Shown piece after piece: positions 51,552 to 59,607 of a stretch of 64,000 bases of DNA. Origin of the DNA: Elusimicrobiota bacterium (GTDB lineage Bacteria > Elusimicrobiota > Elusimicrobia > UBA1565 > UBA9628); NCBI GenBank assembly GCA_003452935.1, contig DMMY01000015.1, positions 62,001-126,000 of the forward strand, in the 5' to 3' direction. The translations under genes and the position numbers were made by a program. Under the pieces are notes generated by a model. The model was not told the DNA's origin and searched no databases. It saw only the letters and a program-made list of their open reading frames with translations. Numbering within the stretch: the stretch's first letter is position 1; every line of letters begins with the position of its first letter.

Positions 51552-51965
51552 CTAGGGCTTGGGGCGGCCTGAGGGCGGCGGGGGCGCGGCCGCGGGCGAG
51601 ATGACCAGCGACGTGGGGTCAGGAGCGTTGAGGGGCGTCACCACGCGGTCGTGCCGCTCGTGGAGCGCCTCGCGCACCGCCGGGCCCACTTCGTTTTGTA
51701 TCTGGCTGGATAAAGACGAGGCAAGGGTCGATGCCTGGGCGTGGAGTTGGCCGCGCAGCCGGGCGCTGAAAATCCAGAACAAGAGCAGCGGCTCGATGAT
51801 GAATATGAACAGGAGAGACCCGGCCACGATGGCCAAGTCCCGCCGGCTCAGGGACCGGAAGAATTCCGCGGCCTGGGCGCGCGACGGCAATCCCGGACCG
51901 TCCCAGGAAAAAGTGAGGCTGAAAGACCAGGTCTTTGGCGCCTGATTGGCCGGCGGCGTGTCCAT
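51552..51965 (-). CDS. Small single-pass membrane protein, unknown function
   Basis: 137 residues from the ATG at 51965. An aromatic N-terminal stretch (TWSFSLTFSWDGPGLPS) is followed by one strong membrane helix (LAIVAGSLLFIFIIEPLLLFWIF, written here in part as positions about 46-68) and a periplasmic or cytoplasmic helix with heptad-like spacing, and a Pro-rich tail. No family recognised. A promoter abuts its start codon (51973-52001). Confidence 0.6.
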   Translation of the reverse strand: MDTPPANQAPKTWSFSLTFSWDGPGLPSRAQAAEFFRSLSRRDLAIVAGSLLFIFIIEPLLLFWIFSARLRGQLHAQASTLASSLSSQIQNEVGPAVREALHERHDRVVTPLNAPDPTSLVISPAAAPPPPSGRPKP

Positions 51966-51972
51966 GCACGCT

Positions 51973-52001
51973 AGTGTAACAGCCTCTTGCCGCGGCGTCA
52001 A
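51973..52001 (-). promoter_or_regulatory. Putative promoter of the small membrane protein gene (leaderless)
   Basis: Minus strand TTGACG (52001-51996), 17-bp spacer, TACACT (51978-51973), then 7 bases to the ATG at 51965. No ribosome-binding site is seen. Confidence 0.5.
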
Positions 52002-52062
52002 GGCGGGCGCGAATAACTTTTTCCCAGCTTCAATTATAAGATGTATCATACTTCTCCGCGCA

Positions 52063-53532
52063 ATGAATATCCTGGTCTGGGGCTTGAGCGGGGCATTCCT
52101 GGTTTCCCTGGCAGGGGGGTTTGGCCTCTTTCTCCTGCCCTGGACCGTGCTCTTCATCCTTTCCGGGGCCGCCTTGCTGCGCCAGATTCTGTCGGATCAT
52201 CGGGCGGGCCGGGACTGGCTGAGTAGCCGGCCGCAATGGACGCTGTTCCTGCTCTGCCTGACCGTCTACCTTTCCACCTTCCGCTGGCATGGCGGCGATG
52301 ATATTCCCGGCAGTCTGCTGCCCTATTCCTTTCTGGGCCACGGCACCCTGACATTGGACCCATTTCCCGAATGGGCCGGCCGCGATAATATGCGCGACTT
52401 GGTGCGATTGGTGGACGGCCATTGGTTCTCCGCCTATCCCGTGGCTCCGAGCATACTCGCCTCGCCGCTCTATGTCCTGCCCGTGTTTTTTCGGGTGGAG
52501 CCCAGCGACGTTTTTTTGCACAACCTGGCCAAGATAGCCGGAGCGTCCCTGACCGCGCTTTCCGCCGTGGTCGTGTTCCGGGCCCTTCAGGCTAGCTGCT
52601 CGCGCCGCTGGGCCGCGGCGGTGACCTTGCTCTACGCCTTCGGATCGTACTCTTTTAGCGTGAGCAGCCAGGCCCTTTACAGCCACGGGCCGGCGCAGTT
52701 GGGGGTGGCCTTAGGCGTCATGGGCCTAGCGAGCCGTCCGGCCTTGCCTCTGGTCTCGGGCTTGGGCTTCGGCCTGGCCGTGGTCTCGCGTGAGGACAGC
52801 GTCTTTTTCGCGGTCGCGGCCGGGCTTTATATGCTTTTTCATAAACGCCCTTGGTTGCCTAAATTCTTGGCCGGGTTCGCGGTTCCCGTAAGCTTGAACC
52901 TGGCCTATTGGCTCCTTTGCACCGGCCGGCTTCAGCCGCCCTATTTCGACTCTCAATCCGGCCAGTTCTCCACGTTCAGCGTCGAGGCTTTGGTTGCCAT
53001 GCTGCTGAGTCCATCGCGCGGCATGGTCTTCTTTTTTCCGGCCGCAGCCTTCGGGGTGTGGGCCTTGCGGGGGGCATGGCGCAGGCCCGCGTCCGGCTGG
53101 ATGCCGTATTTCGCGGCAGCCTGTTTCGCCGTTTGGGTTTTCTACGGCTTTCGCTGCAGCTGGACGGGGGGCAACACCTTCGGCAATAGATATTTTTCCG
53201 TGGTCTGCATGGTCTTGGCTCTGTTCTGCGGCGAAGCGGAGGAGTCTGTCCGGGGTTCGCCTGGGCTGGCGTGGGCATGGTCGGTCCTGTTCTCTTTTTG
53301 CGTCGGCGTGCATGCCATGGGCGCCTATTTCAATTGGCCCGGGGCGGGCTGGACTCTTGTCCAGCAGCAGGCGCAAGGCTGGAGCCTCTCTCAATTTCCA
53401 TTGATGCATCTTCTGACTGCGCAGGGGGCTTTGGGCGCCTTGGGCGTGGGGCCGCGCATCGTCGCGGCCGTGGCCATGCTGGCGTGGGGGATTCCGTTGA
53501 GTTTTTGGATGCGCCGTTTTATCCGCGCCTAA
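52063..53532 (+). CDS. Polytopic membrane protein, GT39/ArnT-like glycosyltransferase candidate
   Basis: 489 residues with about 10-11 membrane helices. The first large loop contains WHGGDDIPGSLLPYSF and later NMRDLVRLVDGHWFSAYPV, an arrangement recalling GT-C membrane glycosyltransferases, which use a lipid-linked sugar. VVSREDSVFFAVAAGLYMLF and PSRGMVFFFPA are further loop-helix junctions seen in this class. No clear DxD; assignment is tentative. A TTCCCA-17-TATCAT promoter lies directly upstream and no ribosome-binding site is visible. Its 3' end overlaps convergent mutM. Confidence 0.6.
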   Translation: MNILVWGLSGAFLVSLAGGFGLFLLPWTVLFILSGAALLRQILSDHRAGRDWLSSRPQWTLFLLCLTVYLSTFRWHGGDDIPGSLLPYSFLGHGTLTLDPFPEWAGRDNMRDLVRLVDGHWFSAYPVAPSILASPLYVLPVFFRVEPSDVFLHNLAKIAGASLTALSAVVVFRALQASCSRRWAAAVTLLYAFGSYSFSVSSQALYSHGPAQLGVALGVMGLASRPALPLVSGLGFGLAVVSREDSVFFAVAAGLYMLFHKRPWLPKFLAGFAVPVSLNLAYWLLCTGRLQPPYFDSQSGQFSTFSVEALVAMLLSPSRGMVFFFPAAAFGVWALRGAWRRPASGWMPYFAAACFAVWVFYGFRCSWTGGNTFGNRYFSVVCMVLALFCGEAEESVRGSPGLAWAWSVLFSFCVGVHAMGAYFNWPGAGWTLVQQQAQGWSLSQFPLMHLLTAQGALGALGVGPRIVAAVAMLAWGIPLSFWMRRFIRA

Positions 53533-54308
53533 CGCTGGCAGATGGGGCAATAGAGGCTGGTGCGGCCGGCGATGGGTTTCGGGGTGGCTTTGAGCGCGTG
53601 TCCGCAGACGCCTCTTTTGCGGCCGTAGACCGAGGTGCGCAGCTGAAACCGGCCGGGCCGGCCTTCAGGGTCACGGAAGGCTTGATCCGCCAGTGTGGTT
53701 CCACCGACGCTTATGGCGCGACGTAGGACCCGTTTGATCGCGGCGCAGAGTCTGGCTGCTTCGGCGGGCGAGACGCGGCCGGCCGGCCTTTGCGGTTGGA
53801 TTCCTGCCTTGAAGAGCGCTTCCGTCGCGTAGATATTGCCCAATCCCGCCACTATGCGTTGATCCAGCAAGAGCGCCTTGATCGGCGCTTTGCGGCGGCT
53901 CAAGGCGCGCCGGAGTTCACGTGCCGTAAAAGCTGGCGAAAGGGGTTCGGGACCAAGCCGCGGCAGGGAGCAGTCGATCCTCCCGAATCGCCTGGGGTCA
54001 TGGAATTTTACGATACGGTCTCCGGCCGTAAATTGGAATCGGACGTGTCCTTCATCCCGTCCGAAGGATACGCTGCCGCTCATGCCCAAGTGACAGACCA
54101 GGACCCGGCCTCGGGAAAGGCGCAAAAGAATGTATTTGCCGCGGCGTTTAACGGCAAGTATGGTCGAGCCTTTGAGCCGTTGCAAGGCGAGCCTCGGGAT
54201 GGGGCGGTTGAAAGCCGGCCGGCCCACTGCAAAGGAGGTTATGCGGCGGCCCAGGATATGCCGCTCAAGGGCCCGTCGGACCGTTTCTACTTCGGGCAGC
54301 TCCGGCAT
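53529..54308 (-). CDS. mutM: Formamidopyrimidine-DNA glycosylase with altered zinc finger
   Basis: Base-excision repair glycosylase/lyase for 8-oxoguanine. The 259 residues begin MPELPEVETV with catalytic Pro2 and Glu3, then KRRGKYILL (Lys of the active site), HLGMSGS, KFHDPRRFG and LLLDQRIVAGLGNIYATEAL. The C-terminal zinc finger is unusual: the expected C-x2-C is replaced by C-x-H (VCGHA), with His16 residues before the normal CPIC, so zinc would be held by Cys-His-Cys-Cys. ATG at 54308 is the true start, 22 bp inside the preceding gene. Confidence 0.93.
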   Translation of the reverse strand: MPELPEVETVRRALERHILGRRITSFAVGRPAFNRPIPRLALQRLKGSTILAVKRRGKYILLRLSRGRVLVCHLGMSGSVSFGRDEGHVRFQFTAGDRIVKFHDPRRFGRIDCSLPRLGPEPLSPAFTARELRRALSRRKAPIKALLLDQRIVAGLGNIYATEALFKAGIQPQRPAGRVSPAEAARLCAAIKRVLRRAISVGGTTLADQAFRDPEGRPGRFQLRTSVYGRKRGVCGHALKATPKPIAGRTSLYCPICQR

Positions 54309-55030
54309 GAGGGGCACTTGGGGTCTTTCTTGACGCGCAGGCAGCGCCATTCTCCGGAAAGACCGTCGAAGAGCAACAGCCTGCCTATTAGAGGCTTGCC
54401 TATTCCCAATATCAGCTTGAGAATCTCCAGGGCCTGCAGAGCCCCGATGGCTCCGGGCACGGCTCCCGCCGGCCCTTGCGGCGTTGGCGCGGCCGGCGTC
54501 GTCGGCAGGAAACAGCGGTAGCAGGGACCGCGCTTGGCCCAGAACACGCTGAGATATCCTTCGAATCCGGAGACAGCGCCGTGCACCATGGGCCGGCCTG
54601 CTGCCGCGCAGGCGGCGTTGAGAGCGTAGCGCGCCGGGAAATTGTCCGTGGCATCCGCGATCACGTCGTAACCGGATATCAAGGCCGCGGCATTGTCCGG
54701 CGAGAGCCTCAAGGGCAGGACTTGGACCTGGACATGAGGATTCAGGGCCCGCAGACGAGCCGCGGCCTGAGCTGCCTTGGGCTGGCCCAGGCCGCGAGTT
54801 GCGTAGAGGATCTGCCTCTGGAGGTTGGAGAGCTCCAGTCGGCCGTCGTCAACCAGCCCGAGCCGCCCGATCCCCGCGGCCGCGAGATAAAAAGCCAGGG
54901 GCGAGCCCAAGCCTCCGGCTCCCACGCAGAGGACTTTGGCGGCCTTGAGCTTTTCCTGGCCGCGGCGTCCGATCCCGGCCAGGGCGAGGTGGCGTCGGTA
55001 GCGCCGCAATTCCTCGCCCGATAGAGTCAT
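54287..55030 (-). CDS. MoeB/ThiF-type adenylyltransferase
   Basis: Adenylates the C-terminus of a small sulfur-carrier protein for molybdopterin or thiamine synthesis. The 247 residues show RYRRHLALAGIGRRGQEKLK, VLCVGAGGLGSPLAFYLAAAGIG (nucleotide loop), LVDDGRLELSNLQRQILY, DVIADATDNFPARY (catalytic Asp) and the zinc pairs CYRCF and CPSC. MoeB and ThiF cannot be told apart here, as no carrier protein is in the window. Confidence 0.9.
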   Translation of the reverse strand: MTLSGEELRRYRRHLALAGIGRRGQEKLKAAKVLCVGAGGLGSPLAFYLAAAGIGRLGLVDDGRLELSNLQRQILYATRGLGQPKAAQAAARLRALNPHVQVQVLPLRLSPDNAAALISGYDVIADATDNFPARYALNAACAAAGRPMVHGAVSGFEGYLSVFWAKRGPCYRCFLPTTPAAPTPQGPAGAVPGAIGALQALEILKLILGIGKPLIGRLLLFDGLSGEWRCLRVKKDPKCPSCRSCPK

Positions 55031-55036
55031 GCCTTG

Positions 55037-55822
55037 TTATTTGGCCTTGGCGGCTTCGAGCTTCTTGATGATTTCCTCGAAATACTCGGGCGGATAAGCG
55101 CCGCGCACGGGTATTCCATTGAACAGGAATCCCGGCGTGCCTGTGAAGTCGAAGCCTTTGGCTTCCTTCATATCGGCATCGATGGCGTCCTTGACAGCCT
55201 GACTCTGGGCGTCCTTTTCAAGTTTGGCCACGTCCAAGCCGAGGGATTTGGCGGTTTCCTTATAGAAGGCGACGCCGAGCTTGTCCTGGTTCTCGAAAAG
55301 CTTGTCGTGAAAGGACCAGGCTTTGTCCGCCGACTGAAGGGTGGCGGCTTCGAACCACTGGGCCGCGGTCATGGCTTGATCGTGGAAGGGCAGGGGCAGA
55401 TTCTTGAACACGACGCGCAGGTCCTTGCCGTATTTCTGACGCAGGGACTCAACGGTCTTATAGCCCTTGGAGCAGTAGGGGCATTGGAAGTCCGAGTATT
55501 CCACGAGGGTGTATTTGGCGTCGCGGTTGCCGCGGACGCGGGTCTTCTCGGTAATGGCCGGAACCAGCGGATTTTTTATGCGCTCGTCGAGTTCCTTGCG
55601 CTGGGCTTCCTCGGCTTCCTGCTGGCGCCGCGTTCTCTCTTCCTGGTCGGCCTGGATCACGATCTCGAAGAAGGCCTTCTTGTTTTGTCGAAGGACGTCG
55701 AGAACCAAGTCCGGATTCTTGTCCAGGACTTTCTTGATCTCGTCTTTGGAAAGGCTTGCGGCGCGGGCGGGGATTGCCGCAGCCGCGGCGGCCAATATCA
55801 GCAACCAAGCGCGAAGTCTCAT
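55037..55822 (-). CDS. DsbA-like periplasmic thiol-disulfide protein
   Basis: 261 residues with a signal peptide (ending PARAA). The thioredoxin-fold domain has YTLVEYSDFQCPYCSKG with the CPYC active site, LPLPFHDQAM, and TGTPGFLFNGIPVRG (cis-Pro loop). A charged helical insert (about 65-95) precedes the domain, as in BdbD/DsbA-like oxidants with an N-terminal extension. Either ATG at 55825 or 55822 may be used; the second is better spaced from AAGGAG. Divergent from the tauE gene. Confidence 0.88.
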   Translation of the reverse strand: MRLRAWLLILAAAAAAIPARAASLSKDEIKKVLDKNPDLVLDVLRQNKKAFFEIVIQADQEERTRRQQEAEEAQRKELDERIKNPLVPAITEKTRVRGNRDAKYTLVEYSDFQCPYCSKGYKTVESLRQKYGKDLRVVFKNLPLPFHDQAMTAAQWFEAATLQSADKAWSFHDKLFENQDKLGVAFYKETAKSLGLDVAKLEKDAQSQAVKDAIDADMKEAKGFDFTGTPGFLFNGIPVRGAYPPEYFEEIIKKLEAAKAK

Positions 55823-55879
55823 CATGGGCTCCTTGTGCGGGAATATGATATTGGAGGATATCATTTTTTCGCGCTTGCG

Positions 55880-55907
55880 TTGTCGCGCAGCGGACGTATG
55901 GTATGAT
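55880..55907 (+). promoter_or_regulatory. Putative promoter of the tauE-like gene
   Basis: TTGTCG (55880-55885), 16-bp spacer, TATGAT (55902-55907). The leader would be about 11 bases, with GGGAG (55913-55917) just before the TTG start. Confidence 0.4.
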
Positions 55908-55924
55908 AATCGCGGGAGCGGCTT

Positions 55925-56752
55925 TTGCACGAATTCTTCCGCATCGTCGGACTCTTGATAGCGGGCGCGGCCTCGGGGTTGATCGGAAGTCTCCTGGGCC
56001 TGGGCGGCGGCATCTTTCTTATTCCGGCTCTCGTCTTGATTTTCAAGGTTCCCATGCATTCGGCCGTGGCCGCCGGCCTGGTGGCGGTCATAGCCACTTC
56101 CAGCGCCGGCGGCTCCCGCAACGCGCAGAAAGGTTTAGCCAATGTGCGCCTCGGCATGACCCTGGAGGTCGCCACGGTCCTGGGCGCTTTGGCGGGAGGC
56201 TTGCTGGCCCCCAGCTTGCCGGCGCGACTTCTGGGCCTGCTTTTCTCGACCCTGCTCTTGGTCGTAAGCGTCGTGCTGTGGCTGCGCCGGCGCAGCCGGG
56301 ACGCGGGAGAATATAGTGCCCGCGGAGGCCTGCTCGACGGGCGATATTACGAGCCAGCCGCGCGTCGGGAGGTGCGCTACTCCATCAAGAGGTTGCCCGC
56401 GGCCTTGGCCGCTTCCATGGCCGCGGGAATGCTCTCGGCGCTGCTGGGAGTGGGGGGGGGCATAGTGAAAGTGCCGGTTCTTCATTTGTTCTGCGGCGTG
56501 CCCATGAGAGCCGCCACGGCCACGAGCAACCTCATGATCGGGGTCACGGCCGCGGCCAGCGCCATGCTTTATTTGACCGGAGGGTTTGTCCCGGCTCTGG
56601 TCTGCGCCACGGTGTCTTTGGGCGTTCTGGCCGGATCCAGAGCCGGCTTGTGGCTGGCGCGCCGTTTAAGCGAGGGGATGATCCGGCGCATTTTTTCGGC
56701 GGTGACGTTGATCATAGCGGTCTTGATGCTGAGGAGGTTCCTTGCGGGCTGA
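55925..56752 (+). CDS. TauE/SafE-family anion exporter
   Basis: 275 residues, 7-8 membrane helices in two related halves. Each half has the family motif: GSLLGLGGGIFLIPALV and SALLGVGGGIVKVPVL, then MHSAVAAGLVAVIATSSAGG and MRAATATSNLMIGVTAAAS. The start is TTG at 55925 after GGGAG. It probably moves sulfite, sulfonates or organic acids across the inner membrane. A DUF1634 gene overlaps its end by 11 bp, a pairing known for this family. Confidence 0.88.
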   Translation: MHEFFRIVGLLIAGAASGLIGSLLGLGGGIFLIPALVLIFKVPMHSAVAAGLVAVIATSSAGGSRNAQKGLANVRLGMTLEVATVLGALAGGLLAPSLPARLLGLLFSTLLLVVSVVLWLRRRSRDAGEYSARGGLLDGRYYEPAARREVRYSIKRLPAALAASMAAGMLSALLGVGGGIVKVPVLHLFCGVPMRAATATSNLMIGVTAAASAMLYLTGGFVPALVCATVSLGVLAGSRAGLWLARRLSEGMIRRIFSAVTLIIAVLMLRRFLAG

Positions 56753-57083
56753 AGCCTGGCGGCAGCAGGAGGGACGCCTGGTGAGCCGGGTGCTGCGCAT
56801 AGGTATGTGGGCGAGCGGCGTTCTTATGGCGGCGGGTCTGATTTTGGCCGCTCTGCGGCCGGCGCCGCTTCCGGCCGGTTCGCCGCGGTGGGGTTTGATC
56901 TTGCGAGAGGCGTTTTGCGGCAATGGCGCGGCCTTGGCCTTGCTGGGCATATTGGCGCTGGTAGCGACGCCGTATCTGAGGGTGGCCCTTTTGGTCGTAA
57001 CCTACGCGCGGGCGCGGCAATGGCGCTTCTTGGCCGTTTCTTTGGCTGTTCTAGCCATGCTCACGCTCGGCCTCTTACTTTAA
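56742..57083 (+). CDS. DUF1634-like small membrane protein
   Basis: 113 residues with three membrane helices (about 18-38, 56-76 and 93-113). VSRVLRIGMWASGVLMAAGLIL and ALLGILALVATPYLRVALLVV match DUF1634 proteins that accompany TauE-type exporters. The start is TTG at 56742 inside the tauE gene. Likely an accessory subunit of the transporter; ends within the convergent lytic transglycosylase gene. Confidence 0.8.
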   Translation: MRAEAWRQQEGRLVSRVLRIGMWASGVLMAAGLILAALRPAPLPAGSPRWGLILREAFCGNGAALALLGILALVATPYLRVALLVVTYARARQWRFLAVSLAVLAMLTLGLLL

Positions 57084-58652
57084 TCTGACGGAGGCCGGCT
57101 TTTTCAGTTTTTTTGAATGATGTGATTTTTTTGAGGGCTTGGAAGCGGGCATGTATGAGTCCACGTTCACTTTGACGCCTGTGAGCGCTTCGTTTCGGTT
57201 CATAACCCGGCGCACGTATTTCTTCGTTTCCGGGATGTTGGGAATTTTGCCGCGGCTCCTATCCACCCGGCCTTCACCCGCGTTATAGGCGGCCACGGCC
57301 AGAACCATATTGTTGTCGTACTTGGCGAGAAGATAATCAAGATATTTGGTCATGCCCGCAAGGCTTTGGAGCGGATCAGTACGATCCGTGACGCCCCAAT
57401 GCGCGGCGGTCTTGGGCATGAATTGCGCGATGCCCGTGGCGCCTTTCGGGGAAACCGCGTTCGGGTCGCCCCCGCTCTCCTCCATGACCATGGCCTTTAT
57501 CAGCGGCGCCGGAACTCCTGCTTTTTCCGCCAACGCGTCGATGATCGGCACGAAAGGGGCGAGTCTTTTATTGCCCCATAAGGACTCGGTGATATCCAAG
57601 GATATCACCTGGAGTTCCTGTCTGACCTGCTTGGTCGCGGTGTGTTTGGGCGCCTGCACGGCCTGCACTTTGGGCTTGGGAAACCTGCCTTTTCGATACG
57701 CCAGCTGGAATTCTTTCAAGAAATTTTTAACATCTTTTCTGTTGGGGATGCCTCCGCTGCGTATGACCGCGGCTGGTCCCGCCTGGTAGGCGGCCAAAGC
57801 GCGATGCAGGTTCCCGTTGAACTGCCGCAGGAGCCTTGCGAATAGCCGTGTCCCAAGATCGATGTTGATCTCTCCGTTGGCGAGGTCCTTTTTGTTGCGG
57901 CCGAAGAGCTCTGCCACCCCGTCCGAGATCTCCATGAGGTTGCGCGCGCCGTAGGAGGGGCGCAGGGCGCCGGCCCCGGATTTGGCTATTATGATCGCCC
58001 TGATGACGCCCGGGTCCACGTCGTATTTCCTGGCCGCGGCCAGGATGGCGCTTTTATAGGAATCGTCCGCGCCTGAAGCCCGTTTCGGCGCGTTGCGCTT
58101 AGGGGCGCTTGCCGACGCCCATGACGCTACGGGCGTCGCCGTGGGCGCGCCTCGGTTGTAGCGGCTGCCGTCGTAAGCCTGGTCGTGGCGCCCGGCGAGC
58201 AGCGCTTGTATGGCTACGACGCCCAGGGCTTTATCCCCTGCCAAAGCCAATGTCTCGGAATGGGGCATGCCTAAAATTTGGGAGGCATATAAATTGTCCG
58301 GATAGTGGCGGTAGCTTGGGCTATCGATGAGGATGTCGTTGCCCCAGAGCTTGAGTAGGTCTAGCCGGGCTTTATCGCATTTGGCGTGGGCCGTGGCACA
58401 GCGCCAGCCGGGCGCGCCGTAACGCAGCGTCGCGCCCTTGCCGGCCGCGGCGGGCTCCACTTTCTTGCGGGCCGCCTGGCCGAGCAGGACGGCGATAAGC
58501 TTGTCCGTCGCGGCTACCTTGTCGAGCGCGGCCGCCGAGGGGGCATCGGGGAGCTTGATCAAAACCTTGACGGCATCCTCGGCCGCCAAAAACGCAGGCG
58601 CCGCGAGGAGCGCCGCGCCTGTTATGGCGAGCCCCCATCTTGACCCAGGCAT
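57075..58652 (-). CDS. Tandem SLT lytic transglycosylase, first domain degenerate
   Basis: 525 residues with a signal peptide (ending FLAAE). Two SLT-like domains. In the first (about 195-320) the catalytic Glu of the ESG motif is Lys224 (AIIIAKSGAG), though AALAAYQAGPAAV still resembles the family, so it should be inactive and may bind glycan. The second (about 355-490) is intact: MVMEESGGDPNAV (Glu392), KGATGIAQFMPKTA and LAVAAYNAGEGRV. The C-terminus is Lys/Ser-rich. It cleaves peptidoglycan with 1,6-anhydro formation. The ATG at 58652 lies about 3 bases after the predicted transcription start. Confidence 0.87.
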   Translation of the reverse strand: MPGSRWGLAITGAALLAAPAFLAAEDAVKVLIKLPDAPSAAALDKVAATDKLIAVLLGQAARKKVEPAAAGKGATLRYGAPGWRCATAHAKCDKARLDLLKLWGNDILIDSPSYRHYPDNLYASQILGMPHSETLALAGDKALGVVAIQALLAGRHDQAYDGSRYNRGAPTATPVASWASASAPKRNAPKRASGADDSYKSAILAAARKYDVDPGVIRAIIIAKSGAGALRPSYGARNLMEISDGVAELFGRNKKDLANGEINIDLGTRLFARLLRQFNGNLHRALAAYQAGPAAVIRSGGIPNRKDVKNFLKEFQLAYRKGRFPKPKVQAVQAPKHTATKQVRQELQVISLDITESLWGNKRLAPFVPIIDALAEKAGVPAPLIKAMVMEESGGDPNAVSPKGATGIAQFMPKTAAHWGVTDRTDPLQSLAGMTKYLDYLLAKYDNNMVLAVAAYNAGEGRVDRSRGKIPNIPETKKYVRRVMNRNEALTGVKVNVDSYMPASKPSKKSHHSKKLKKPASVRLK

Positions 58653-58661
58653 GGTAAGCAT

Positions 58662-58690
58662 AGGATAAAGCCCCGACGGAATTCTGTCAA
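58662..58690 (-). promoter_or_regulatory. Putative promoter of the lytic transglycosylase gene
   Basis: Minus strand TTGACA (58690-58685), 17-bp spacer, TATCCT (58667-58662). Same -10 as the tetR promoter. The ATG at 58652 follows 9 bases after the -10 box, so the message is almost leaderless. The -35 lies inside an inverted repeat (58677-58716). Confidence 0.6.
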
Positions 58691-58716
58691 GGGCCATCAG
58701 CCTTGACAGAATTCCG
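58677..58716. promoter_or_regulatory. 16-bp inverted repeat overlapping the transglycosylase promoter
   Basis: CGGAATTCTGTCAAGG, loop GCCATCAG, then the exact complement. It lies 18 bp past the radical SAM stop, so it may terminate that gene, and each arm contains a TTGACA pointing outward, one being the -35 of the next gene. No T-run follows. Operator or terminator. Confidence 0.6.
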
Positions 58717-58734
58717 ATTTTCGGTTCGGCTGAC

Positions 58735-59607
58735 CTATAGCCACAGGGGCATCGGGCCAGGCGACTGTTTGTCGAGCTTGTCCGACGCCAGCAAGGCGTC
58801 GAGCTCGGCGATCAAGCGCTGTTTGTCCCTCGGCAAAGTCGCTTCCAGCGGCACGATGTTGGAGTTGTGATTGGCCCGGAAGACGGTCCGCTCGAGATTT
58901 AGGCCCTCGAGCAGCATGCGCAGCTCCTGAATGGTTTCGTATCCGGTCAGCTGGCGGAATTTCCCGCGGCTGATTTCATCATGCCAAGGCGTTGCCGGCG
59001 CGGGGATGCCCCTCAGCGCGCTGAGCAGTCTCGGCTGCATCTCGTTGAGGGCAAATGCGGTCAATCGCGCGTGTTCAGAGGTCCTGTCCTTGCCGCCAAG
59101 GCCCAGAAGGACCATGACGGAGAGATGCATTCCGGCTGACTGAGCCCGGCGGCCGGCCTCAACCATCCGGCCGGCGGATTCGGCTTTGCGCATACGCTTG
59201 AGCGTTGCGTCATCGCCGCTTTCCAGCCCCATGTAGAGAGTGTGCAGTTTGAGTCGGCGCAACGCCAGCAGCTGCGCATCGGTTTTTTCGTCGATTGCGC
59301 TGCCCGTCGCGTAGCTGTTGACCCGCGCCAGGCGGGTGAATTTGCCCTGGAGCATGGCGAGGATCGCGGCCAGCTCGTCAAACGGCCTGCGCATCACGTC
59401 GCCGTCGGCCAGGAAGATGCGCCTCGCCTCGCCGTGGCGGCGCGCTTCGAGGGCGATCATGTCATTGACCCGCTCGATGGGCAACTGGCGGTAGGGAACG
59501 TCTTTATACATCCCGCAGAACGAGCAGCGGTTATACGGACAACCTTGGTCGATCTGTAAAATAAGGCTGTCGGCTTCGGCCGGCGGTCTAAATAACGGCA
59601 GGTTCAC
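58735..59607 (-). CDS. Radical SAM protein
   Basis: 290 residues starting at GTG 59607, which overlaps the MFS stop (GTGA). The [4Fe-4S] motif is CPYNRCSFC (C-x4-C-x2-C here counted from the first Cys), followed by GMYKDVPYRQLPIERV, IFLADGDVM, YMGLESGDDATLKRM and VMVLLGLGG. It belongs to the Elp3/MiaB-like radical SAM group without TRAM or B12 domains. CxxxC spacing is slightly unusual and the substrate is unknown. Residue block near the end, RANHNSNIVPLEATLPRDK, is typical of this uncharacterised subfamily. Confidence 0.85.
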   Translation of the reverse strand: MNLPLFRPPAEADSLILQIDQGCPYNRCSFCGMYKDVPYRQLPIERVNDMIALEARRHGEARRIFLADGDVMRRPFDELAAILAMLQGKFTRLARVNSYATGSAIDEKTDAQLLALRRLKLHTLYMGLESGDDATLKRMRKAESAGRMVEAGRRAQSAGMHLSVMVLLGLGGKDRTSEHARLTAFALNEMQPRLLSALRGIPAPATPWHDEISRGKFRQLTGYETIQELRMLLEGLNLERTVFRANHNSNIVPLEATLPRDKQRLIAELDALLASDKLDKQSPGPMPLWL

